Below are positions 1 through 5,306 of a stretch of DNA of 5,306 nucleotides, in pieces. A program made the position numbers and the translations under genes. Source of the stretch: an uncultured Lachnospiraceae bacterium (GTDB lineage: Bacteria > Bacillota_A > Clostridia > Lachnospirales > Lachnospiraceae); NCBI GenBank assembly GCA_949957035.1, contig CATLIP010000178.1:1-5306 (forward strand). The letters are read 5' to 3'. The notes beneath the pieces are model-generated. The model worked only from the letters and a program-made list of their open reading frames with translations, did no database searches and had not been told where the DNA came from. Position 1 is the stretch's first letter; each line of letters opens with the position of its first letter.

Positions 1-17
1 CAAAAACATTTTGGGTA

Positions 18-46
18 TTGACTTATCTTCTTTAAATAGTTAAAAT
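18..46 (+). promoter_or_regulatory. Possible sigma-70-type promoter, plus strand
   Basis: TTGACT at 18-23 and TAAAAT at 41-46 are separated by exactly 17 bases, and each matches the consensus at five of six positions. Transcription would start near 52-54 and run rightward into two hairpins (71-99 and 138-185), facing the 3' end of the DUF2752 gene. No plus-strand gene follows, so if the promoter is real it would make a short non-coding RNA or an antisense RNA. The region is very AT-rich, so a chance match is quite possible. Confidence 0.3.
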
Positions 47-70
47 AAATAATGTTCTTTAAAGTATTAT

Positions 71-99
71 TTTTCGCAGAGGATGATACTCTGCGAAAA
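71..99. repeat. Perfect 11-bp inverted repeat, 7-base spacer
   Basis: TTTTCGCAGAG at 71-81 is the exact reverse complement of CTCTGCGAAAA at 89-99, with GATGATA between. The arms begin with T and end with A, the reverse of an ordinary bidirectional terminator, which has A before the stem and T after it. On the plus strand a short TTTT (100-103) follows the stem; on the minus strand there is no T-tract. The structure is clear but the role is not. It could be a regulator-binding palindrome, an RNA stem, or a weak plus-strand terminator. Confidence 0.7.
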
Positions 100-135
100 T
101 TTTATACAAAATATCAATAAGATAATCATAACCGT

Positions 136-185
136 AAAAAAGGGATACCCGTAATTGACCTTTCGTCACTACAAGTATCCCTTTT
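136..185 (-). terminator. Terminator-like hairpin after the DUF2752 gene
   Basis: AAAAGGGATAC (138-148) pairs perfectly with GTATCCCTTTT (175-185). The 26-base loop can pair further: GTA 151-153 with TAC 170-172, and TGAC 156-159 with GTCA 165-168, leaving a 5-base tip. On the minus strand the stem runs into six T (136-141), and it begins 33 bases after the DUF2752 stop codon, as expected for an intrinsic terminator of that gene. On the plus strand the stem ends in TTTT, so it may also stop rightward transcripts. The long, nearly continuous stem is larger than a typical terminator. Confidence 0.65.
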
Positions 186-218
186 CATTATACATATCCT
201 CAATATATCAAAAACTCC

Positions 219-704
219 TCAAAAATCCCCCATTCCCTTCCAGACGCCCCGCAGCAAATTCCCTCCGTAATAACTCATAGGCGGCTCCCCCGGAAAATAC
301 CGAATCATCCTCCACACATAAAACAGCATCATAAGGACCAAAATCAAACTAAGCAAAACCTTCAATCCTCTCCCCATCCTGCGTTTCCGAACATACCTGT
401 TCCATCCAAAAACCCCGGCATATCCGGCAATCAGATAAATAAAGGGATGCAGCCGAAAGGCCCCTGCAAAATCCCCTCTAAGCAAAAGAATCCCGGCTCT
501 TGTCAGCCCACATCCCGGACAGGGCAGACCCGTAACCACCACCATAGGACACAGGCTGTACAGATAGTTTTTCCCAACTGCAAAATAGGCGATTATTAAC
601 ATAATCGCCCATTTCATATCCTTAATATCTTCCCATAACAGCATGACAGCGTCATAGACCGTCTCCCTAAAAGTACGCCTCATATTAATTCTACACTTCT
701 CCAT
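219..704 (-). CDS. DUF2752 family small membrane protein
   Basis: This is a 161-residue protein of unknown function. The family hallmark is the motif PCPGCGLTRA at residues 61-70, with Cys62 and Cys65 in a CxxC arrangement. Cys52 precedes it (SLCP), and His86-Pro87 lies at the start of a hydrophobic segment. Likely membrane segments are about 32-50, 86-102 and 114-134, with a basic stretch (RKRRMGRG, about 106-113) between the last two, probably cytoplasmic. The length suits the family. The start is uncertain. Met1 has only a poor upstream ribosome site (AAAAGATAACAG), and Met8 (ATG at 681-683) has GGAG 15 bases upstream, which is too far to be convincing. The gene follows rnfB on the same strand after 104 bases that hold a terminator-like hairpin, so it may be read by read-through or from its own weak promoter. 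The CxxC suggests metal binding or redox activity, but no function is established. Family membership is firm; a link to Rnf is only positional. Confidence 0.85.
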   Translation of the reverse strand: MEKCRINMRRTFRETVYDAVMLLWEDIKDMKWAIMLIIAYFAVGKNYLYSLCPMVVVTGLPCPGCGLTRAGILLLRGDFAGAFRLHPFIYLIAGYAGVFGWNRYVRKRRMGRGLKVLLSLILVLMMLFYVWRMIRYFPGEPPMSYYGGNLLRGVWKGMGDF

Positions 705-716
705 CTGTTATCTTTT

Positions 717-772
717 AAAAATCTTTGACTGTGCAGCCAAAAATCCATTCCCCAATCAACTGCACAGTCAAA
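717..772 (-). terminator. 13-bp inverted repeat with T-tract between rnfB and the DUF2752 gene
   Basis: TTTGACTGTGCAG (724-736) and CTGCACAGTCAAA (760-772) are perfect reverse complements around a 23-base spacer. On the minus strand the second arm is followed after three bases by a run of T (717-721), so it can act as an intrinsic terminator of the rnf transcript, starting 36 bases after the rnfB stop. The large spacer and the position only 12 bases before the first possible DUF2752 start codon also allow an attenuator, a leader stem, or an operator for that gene. The repeat itself is certain; the role as terminator is inferred. Confidence 0.6.
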
Positions 773-808
773 CCTTTCTATATGAAATCCCCCTCAAATC
801 CAAAGCTC

Positions 809-1600
809 CTACATAATAATCTTCTTCGGACACTTCTCGGCGCACTTGCCGCAATCCGTACATTTCTCCGGATCTATATGCGCAACATTGCCTTCCACCT
901 TGATTGCGTCAGACTCACAGACCTTCTCACACATCTTACATCCGATACATCCAACTGAACAAGCCTTCATCACGTCCTTACCCTTATCCCTGGAGCTGCA
1001 CTGTACCAGATGCTTCTGGTCATAAGGCACAAGCTCAATCAGCTTCTTCGGGCATACTGCAATACACTTTCCGCAGGCCTTACATGCATCCTTATCCACA
1101 ACGGCAACCCCGTCCACGATATGGATTGCATCAAAAGGACAAGCCTTCACACAGCTTCCTTCGCCAAGACATCCATAATTACAGGACTTGGGTCCTCCTG
1201 CCTGCATCATATTCACCATGATACAGTCGTTGAGGCCATGATACTCATAGTCCTTCCCTGCCTTATCACAGGTTCCTGCACACTTCACAAACGCGACCTG
1301 ACGCGCCTGTGCGCCCGCTTCCACGCCCATAATAGCGCCAATCTTCTCCGCCACCGGCGCTCCGCCAACCGGACAGCCGCCAATCTCAGCCTCGCCCTTG
1401 ACAATCGCAGCCGCAAGGCCGGAACATCCTGCATAACCGCAGCCGCCGCAGTTATTCCCAGGAAGCACTCCTGTTATGGCTTCCTCTCTCTCGTCTACTT
1501 CTACCGCAAATTTTTTACCTGCGACTCCCAGGAACACACCAATGAACAAACCGGTGCCGCCCACAATCACAGCAGCAATTATAATACCTGTAACACTCAT
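809..1600 (-). CDS. rnfB: Rnf complex subunit RnfB, multi-cluster iron-sulfur protein
   Basis: RnfB accepts electrons from reduced ferredoxin on the cytoplasmic face and passes them into the membrane part of the complex. The 263-residue protein starts with one membrane anchor (about 5-27). Next is the RnfB-type [4Fe-4S] domain, with Cys51, Cys54, Cys59 and Cys76 in the pattern CxxCx4Cx16C. Residues 107-154 carry further conserved cysteines (107, 111, 126, 140, 144, 150, 154), including YGCLGEGSC. Three standard ferredoxin motifs CxxCxxCxxxC follow, at 173-183, 218-228 and 247-257. Cys201 and Cys214 are extra. Proteobacterial RnfB is shorter, with one ferredoxin pair; the longer, cluster-rich form is typical of Clostridia. 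The ATG has AAGGAG seven bases upstream and lies 14 bases after rnfA. It is the last rnf gene, and the coding region ends with TAG at 809-811. Identification is secure. Confidence 0.97.
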   Translation of the reverse strand: MSVTGIIIAAVIVGGTGLFIGVFLGVAGKKFAVEVDEREEAITGVLPGNNCGGCGYAGCSGLAAAIVKGEAEIGGCPVGGAPVAEKIGAIMGVEAGAQARQVAFVKCAGTCDKAGKDYEYHGLNDCIMVNMMQAGGPKSCNYGCLGEGSCVKACPFDAIHIVDGVAVVDKDACKACGKCIAVCPKKLIELVPYDQKHLVQCSSRDKGKDVMKACSVGCIGCKMCEKVCESDAIKVEGNVAHIDPEKCTDCGKCAEKCPKKIIM

Positions 1601-1614
1601 CGTTACGCTCCTTC

Positions 1615-2190
1615 CTATATGAGTCCTGAGAATCCGCAGAACGCAATCGCCATAAGAGTTGCTGTCACCAGCACGATTGGCGTTCCCTGGAAGGACTCAG
1701 AAATGTCATTGTACTCAATCTTCTCGCGGATTCCTGCCATAATCACAATCGCAATGAGGAATCCGATAGAGGTTCCGATACCGTAGATTACACCCTGAAG
1801 AATACTGTACTCTTTCTGTACGTTGGTCAATGCAACACCCAGTACGGCACAGTTTGTCGTAATCAGCGGCAGGTACACGCCAAGCGCATTGTAAAGCGGC
1901 GGCATGGCCTTCTTAAGGAACATCTCCACGAACTGAACCAGCGCCGCAATAATCAGGATAAATACAATCGTCTGTAAGTATTCAAACCCCAACGGCGACA
2001 ATATAAACTTATAGATCAGACCTGTAACAAGTGAAGCAATTGTGATAACGAACACTACCGCTCCGCCCATACCGGCTGCAGTATCTACCTTCTTAGATAC
2101 GCCAAGGAACGGGCAAATCCCCAGGAACTGGCTGAGTACAACGTTATTCACAAGGGCTGATCCAATTGCAATAATCAATAATTCTTTCAT
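1615..2190 (-). CDS. rnfA: Rnf complex membrane subunit RnfA
   Basis: RnfA is an integral membrane subunit that pairs with the homologous RnfE. Together they hold a [2Fe-2S] cluster in the middle of the membrane that carries electrons across it (established for Rnf and the related NqrD/NqrE pair). The 191-residue length is normal. The cluster cysteines are visible as Cys26 in LGICPFLGVS and Cys114 in TTNCAVLGVAL. About six hydrophobic segments can be seen, near 4-24, 40-60, 72-90, 102-122, 133-153 and 170-190. The inverted-repeat arrangement with one Cys motif in each half fits the family. The ATG has GAGGGG seven bases upstream, fused to the rnfE stop codon as TAGGAGGGG. The gene sits 13 bases after rnfE and 14 before rnfB. 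Nothing looks broken. Confidence 0.97.
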   Translation of the reverse strand: MKELLIIAIGSALVNNVVLSQFLGICPFLGVSKKVDTAAGMGGAVVFVITIASLVTGLIYKFILSPLGFEYLQTIVFILIIAALVQFVEMFLKKAMPPLYNALGVYLPLITTNCAVLGVALTNVQKEYSILQGVIYGIGTSIGFLIAIVIMAGIREKIEYNDISESFQGTPIVLVTATLMAIAFCGFSGLI

Positions 2191-2203
2191 CTATGTACCC
2201 CTC

Positions 2204-2929
2204 CTACTTTTCATTTCCCGTCGGGAAAACCTTACCGCTGCACGCTCCGTTGCCGCAGGAAGCGCATCCTTCTCCACATCCTGCCGATTCTACAACCTTC
2301 TTTCCCTTCCTAGCCGCATTGTTCTTCACCTTATTCTGCAAAGCTACAAGAAATGCCAGAACTAAGAACGCTCCCGGAGGAAGAATGAAGATGGTAACAG
2401 GCACGTATCCGCCCTTTCCCGCCGCTGCGTCCGCAAGGGGAAGAAGCTGCTGTCCAAAGACGGCTCCTGTACCAATCACCTCACGTACAATACCAATAGC
2501 AGTCAGACCAACGGTAAATCCAAGTCCCATACCAATACCGTCAAAAATGGACGGCAAGACAGGATTCTTAGACGCATAACTCTCAGCGCGGCCAAGAATA
2601 ATACAGTTTACAACAATCAGCGGAATGTAAAGTCCCAAAGACGCATACAGACTGGGAACAAAACCTTCCAGCAGGAATTGTACAATTGTTACGAATGAAG
2701 CCACGACTACGATAAACGCCGGCATCCTGACGGAATCCGGGATAATCTTACGCAGCATGGAAATCAACATATTCGATAGCACAAGTACGACCGTCGTAGA
2801 CAAGCCCATACCCACACCATTCACAGCGGACGTCGTTACCGCCAAGGTCGGACACATACCCAACATCAGCACGAAGGTAGGGTTTTCTTTGACCAGACCG
2901 TTATAAATTCTTTCGGTACAATTATTCAT
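2204..2929 (-). CDS. rnfE: Rnf complex membrane subunit RnfE with cysteine-rich tail
   Basis: RnfE is the membrane partner of RnfA and shares the central [2Fe-2S] cluster. The cluster cysteines are Cys26 in LGMCPTLAVT and Cys109 in VVNCIILGRAE. About six membrane segments fall near 15-35, 40-58, 70-90, 97-115, 130-152 and 175-198. After the last one the protein continues with a charged stretch (VKNNAARKGKK, about 201-211) and a tail with Cys218, Cys222, Cys225 and Cys230, in the spacing Cx3Cx2Cx4C. The tail is not part of the membrane core and is missing from the shorter proteobacterial proteins as I know them. It could bind a metal or an iron-sulfur cluster, but this is inference. At 241 residues the protein is somewhat long. 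The ATG has GAGG seven bases upstream, merged with the rnfG stop as TAGGAGG, and the gap to rnfG is 11 bases. Confidence 0.96.
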   Translation of the reverse strand: MNNCTERIYNGLVKENPTFVLMLGMCPTLAVTTSAVNGVGMGLSTTVVLVLSNMLISMLRKIIPDSVRMPAFIVVVASFVTIVQFLLEGFVPSLYASLGLYIPLIVVNCIILGRAESYASKNPVLPSIFDGIGMGLGFTVGLTAIGIVREVIGTGAVFGQQLLPLADAAAGKGGYVPVTIFILPPGAFLVLAFLVALQNKVKNNAARKGKKVVESAGCGEGCASCGNGACSGKVFPTGNEK

Positions 2930-2940
2930 CTTTCTACCTC

Positions 2941-3522
2941 CTATTGAAATGCAGCCTGATAATATCCAAGGGCCGCATTGACGGCTCCCGTCACAGACCT
3001 TGACGTGATGGTAGCGCCGCTTAATGCGTCGATAGGTTCTCCGTCCCCGCCATCCTTAGATACCACAAACTTCTCTGTCTGTTTTCCTTCATACTGTCCA
3101 TAGAATGAGGGTTCTGTCGCCTTCATTCCAAGACCTGCGGTCTCACTGATAGACAGAATCGATACTCCGTTCACTGTGCCGTCGCTGGTGATACCCACAG
3201 TAACTTGAATACTTCCTCCGAATCCGTCCTTATCCGTTGCTGTGACCACATAGCCCAAGTCACCTACAGTACAGGCTTCATCGATAGTACCGTTTACTCC
3301 CATATCGGAGAGGGCCTGTTGGGCCGCCGCCTCATCAAGCTCCACCTGCTCAAAATCATTGATGTCTGCCTCCGGAAATACCTTCTGCCATGCCTCTTTC
3401 TTCTCTGTCTCTTTGGCCTGGGCAATGGGAGCCTTCGTGACCTCGTACACCAGACCGAGTCCAAGACCTGCAACCAGTGTAATCACTGTCAGAATTAATG
3501 TATTCTTCACTATTTTATTCAT
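2941..3522 (-). CDS. rnfG: Rnf complex FMN-carrying subunit RnfG
   Basis: RnfG is a single-pass membrane protein whose outer domain carries a covalently bound FMN, attached to threonine by the flavin transferase ApbE. One N-terminal membrane helix is visible at about 7-27, followed by an extracytoplasmic FMN-binding domain. The flavinylation motif is intact near the C-terminus: Asp165-Ala-Leu-Ser-Gly-Ala-Thr171 followed by ITS, so Thr171 is the predicted attachment site. The motif SETAGLGMKA (126-135) is also typical. At 193 residues the length is normal. The ATG shares its first A with the TAA stop of rnfD (1-base overlap), and GGAGGA at 3531-3536 lies eight bases upstream inside rnfD, so translation is probably coupled. 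No apbE gene is in the window; it must be supplied from elsewhere. Confidence 0.96.
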   Translation of the reverse strand: MNKIVKNTLILTVITLVAGLGLGLVYEVTKAPIAQAKETEKKEAWQKVFPEADINDFEQVELDEAAAQQALSDMGVNGTIDEACTVGDLGYVVTATDKDGFGGSIQVTVGITSDGTVNGVSILSISETAGLGMKATEPSFYGQYEGKQTEKFVVSKDGGDGEPIDALSGATITSRSVTGAVNAALGYYQAAFQ

Positions 3523-4472
3523 TATTTCTCTCCTCCTTTACCAAATGGTTTCGGAAGAGTAACTCTTTCGATCAACGGTACTAAAAGGTTACTGATGATA
3601 ATCGCATAAGATACGCCTTCCGCAGAACCGCCAAAGAGACGGAACAGACCTGTCAGGATACCAAGAAGCGCACCGTAAACAAGCTGCCCCTTCTTCGTGA
3701 TGGGTGAGGTAACATAATCGGTCGCCATGAACCATGCGCCCAGCATCAGACCGCCTCCGCACAGATGGGCGGTAATGTACTGGGGATCAAAAAATCCCAC
3801 ATTTGGATTGGCAAACTGCCCGAAGATACCAATAAATACTACAAAGGTCACAATATAGGTTCCGGGAATCCGAAGGTCAATCACACCCATCAGAATCAGG
3901 AAAATAGCTCCGATCACAATGGCAATTACGGACGTCTCGCCGATAGTTCCGGGAATCCGTCCAATCAGCATGCTCATGCTGTCCACCATCTCACCGCTCT
4001 TTAACTGTGCCAGCGGGGTCGGTCCTGACACGCCGTCATAGACAAACGTAGTCATCTGACTGGTAAATGAGATTAACAGGAAACACCTTGCTCCGAGAGC
4101 CGGGTTCATGAAGTTCTGCCCCAGACCTCCAAAGAGCTGCTTCACGATCAAAATCGCAAAGATACCGCCAATCACACCCATCCACCATGGCGCGGACGCC
4201 GGCATATTCAGACCAAGCAGCAATCCGGTAACCACTGCACTGTAGTCGTTAATCGTAATCTTCTTATGCATTAATTTTTCATATATGTATTCCGTCAGTA
4301 CCGCGGACGCCGTCGTACAAATCAGCATCACAAGAGCTGACACTCCAAAGTTCCATACGCCGAATGCAGAAGCCGGCAGCAGCGCAATCGTCACATAGAG
4401 CATGATATTGCTTGAAGTAACTTTGGAACGAATGTGTGGTGAAGATGACATTTTTAACTTGTTCTCACTCAC
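3522..4472 (-). CDS. rnfD: Rnf complex membrane flavoprotein subunit RnfD
   Basis: RnfD is the large polytopic membrane subunit, related to NqrB. It normally carries a covalent FMN and takes part in electron-driven ion transport. The 316-residue length is typical. The N-terminal SSSPHIRSK (9-17) is a family signature, and about ten hydrophobic segments follow between residues 22 and 305. Other family motifs are GLGQNFMNPALGARC (116-130) and ATDYVTSP (250-257). The expected flavin site reads Asp146-Gly-Val-Ser-Gly-Pro-Thr152-Pro, where the usual residue before the threonine is alanine, so Pro151 is unusual. The start is GTG at 4470-4472, chosen because GAGGTGA lies six bases upstream; the next in-frame ATG (Met8) has no ribosome site. 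It follows rnfC by 39 bases and overlaps rnfG by one base. Confidence 0.96.
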   Translation of the reverse strand: MSENKLKMSSSPHIRSKVTSSNIMLYVTIALLPASAFGVWNFGVSALVMLICTTASAVLTEYIYEKLMHKKITINDYSAVVTGLLLGLNMPASAPWWMGVIGGIFAILIVKQLFGGLGQNFMNPALGARCFLLISFTSQMTTFVYDGVSGPTPLAQLKSGEMVDSMSMLIGRIPGTIGETSVIAIVIGAIFLILMGVIDLRIPGTYIVTFVVFIGIFGQFANPNVGFFDPQYITAHLCGGGLMLGAWFMATDYVTSPITKKGQLVYGALLGILTGLFRLFGGSAEGVSYAIIISNLLVPLIERVTLPKPFGKGGEK

Positions 4473-4478
4473 GTTTGT

Positions 4479-4485
4479 TCACCTC
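4479..4485 (-). promoter_or_regulatory. Ribosome binding site that sets the rnfD GTG start
   Basis: On the minus strand GAGGTGA ends six bases before the GTG codon at 4470-4472. It is the only good ribosome site in the rnfC-rnfD gap and supports the GTG start over the in-frame ATG seven codons later. Confidence 0.75.
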
Positions 4486-4511
4486 TTCCTCTCTTTTCAT
4501 TTCTTATATCT

Positions 4512-5306
4512 TTACTTCTTCTTGCGGTTCGCCAGCGCAATCTTCCTCATGGAACCGATTGCCTGCTTCAGCGGCCTCTTGGCCGGACATACGAAACTGC
4601 AGGAACCACATTCCATACACTCTAAACCTTCATGCTTCGTAAACGCCGCCTCGTCATGATGCTCTGCGTAATCTGCAAGCCTTGAAGGAATCAAACGGCT
4701 TGGACAGGCATCCACACAACGGCCGCAGTTAATACATGCTGTCGGCTCATATTTTGCGACTTCATCCTTCGTAAGGCAGAGAATAGAAGAAGATGTCTTC
4801 GTAATCGGTACATCCAGTGAGAACATCGAGAAGCCCATCATAGGTCCTCCGGAGATTACCTTCTCAGGCTCACTCTTATATCCGCCTGCCGCCTCAATCA
4901 GTTCCGACTGATTCAGTCCAAAAGGAACTCGGAAATTCCCCGGCGCATTCACAGCGTCGCCGCTTACGGTGGTTACACGCTCCATAGACGGTTTCCCTTC
5001 TGCTACAGCCTCATAGATACTGATAATTGTTGCGACATTATCAACCACACATCCCGCATCCGCCGGAAGCATGGCAGAATTAATGGCTCTTCCAGTCGTC
5101 GCATAGATTAATTGACGCTCGCCTCCCTGAGGATACTTGGTCTTAAGCGCAAGCACTTCAATCCGCGGTTCATCCTTTGTCAGCTCTTTTAATTTTTCGA
5201 TACAATCCGGCTTATTATCCTCTACCCCAAAGATGCCCTTTGCATTATCAAAAAGCTTAAGGATAATCTTCATGCCGCCTACCAGCTTCTCCGGTATCTC
5301 CAACAT
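4512..5306 (-). CDS. rnfC: Rnf complex subunit RnfC, C-terminal part (cut by window edge)
   Basis: RnfC is the cytoplasmic subunit that binds NAD(H) and FMN and reduces NAD+ with electrons from the membrane part. Only the last 264 residues are present; full proteins have about 440, so roughly 175 N-terminal residues lie beyond the right edge. The ATG at the very edge is most likely an internal methionine, because the sequence there (LEIPEKLVGGMKI) matches the middle of RnfC. In fragment numbering, residues 1-100 belong to the domain related to the 51-kDa subunit of complex I and include KYPQGGERQLIYA (57-69). A beta-grasp SLBB-like region follows (about 108-150), then GGPMMG (153-158). Two CxxCxxCxxxCP motifs (Cys191, 194, 197, 201 and Cys230, 233, 236, 240) bind two [4Fe-4S] clusters. 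The protein ends in a basic RKKK. It is the first gene of the operon by family order, so the promoter should lie outside the window. Confidence 0.96.
   Translation of the reverse strand: MLEIPEKLVGGMKIILKLFDNAKGIFGVEDNKPDCIEKLKELTKDEPRIEVLALKTKYPQGGERQLIYATTGRAINSAMLPADAGCVVDNVATIISIYEAVAEGKPSMERVTTVSGDAVNAPGNFRVPFGLNQSELIEAAGGYKSEPEKVISGGPMMGFSMFSLDVPITKTSSSILCLTKDEVAKYEPTACINCGRCVDACPSRLIPSRLADYAEHHDEAAFTKHEGLECMECGSCSFVCPAKRPLKQAIGSMRKIALANRKKK

Noticed and set aside
7..60. A possible minus-strand gene start at the left edge (ATG at 7-9).
   Set aside because: No ribosome site lies at a proper distance and only a few codons are inside the window, so nothing can be supported.
725..958. A 77-codon plus-strand frame starting inside the inverted repeat after rnfB.
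   Set aside because: It begins with TTG within the repeat arm, runs antisense to rnfB, and has no ribosome site or family resemblance.
809..1600. The many cysteines of RnfB as a sign of a novel fusion.
   Set aside because: Extra ferredoxin-type clusters in RnfB are typical of Clostridia, so this is an ordinary long-form RnfB.
1010..1786. A 258-codon open frame on the plus strand opposite rnfB and the end of rnfA.
   Set aside because: It lies antisense to two secure genes, has no good ribosome site, spans the rnfA/rnfB junction, and its translation shows no recognisable domain. It is a shadow frame caused by the codon use of the Cys/Gly/Ala-rich rnfB.
4465..4500. An 11-codon minus-strand frame between rnfC and rnfD (ATG at 4498-4500, TGA overlapping the rnfD start region).
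   Set aside because: There is no ribosome site before its ATG, and its composition simply reflects the purine-rich ribosome-site region of rnfD. It could affect coupling, but nothing supports it as a gene.
5304..5306. The ATG at the right edge as the true start of a short RnfC.
   Set aside because: The residues that follow match the interior of RnfC, and the N-terminal part of the NADH/FMN-binding domain would be missing. The window edge cuts the gene, so a truncated gene is not supported.

Overview
The window holds most of an Rnf operon, which encodes a membrane-bound, ion-translocating ferredoxin:NAD+ oxidoreductase. All genes lie on the minus strand, so the transcript runs from high to low coordinates. 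The order is rnfC (3' part only, cut by the right edge), rnfD, rnfG, rnfE, rnfA, rnfB. This is the usual Firmicutes order. The protein sequences, the strong GGAGG-type ribosome sites and the AT-rich intergenic DNA suggest an anaerobic member of the Clostridia, probably a Lachnospiraceae-like gut bacterium. The taxonomic call is inference.

Layout from right to left: 5306-4512 is the C-terminal 264 residues of RnfC, the NADH-side subunit. A 39-base gap carries the ribosome site of rnfD, which uses a GTG start. rnfD overlaps rnfG by one base. rnfG, rnfE, rnfA and rnfB then follow with gaps of 11, 13 and 14 bases. At the rnfG/rnfE and rnfE/rnfA junctions the TAG stop of one gene is part of the ribosome site of the next, so the operon looks tightly coupled in translation. 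After rnfB comes a 104-base gap with a perfect 13-bp inverted repeat and a T-tract. Next is a same-strand gene for a small membrane protein of the DUF2752 family, then a second terminator-like hairpin. The last 218 bases (1-218) hold no convincing gene. They contain two strong inverted repeats and a plus-strand promoter-like pair.

How the genes work together (established for the family): reduced ferredoxin gives electrons to the iron-sulfur clusters of RnfB. They pass through the membrane [2Fe-2S] cluster held by RnfA and RnfE and the covalent flavins of RnfG and RnfD, and end on NAD+ at RnfC. The electron flow drives Na+ or H+ export. The sequence does not show which ion is used.

The core is a well-known system and I see no clear new one. 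The points worth a second look are a proline just before the expected flavin-carrying threonine of RnfD, a four-cysteine tail on RnfE, and the regulatory-looking structures around the DUF2752 gene.
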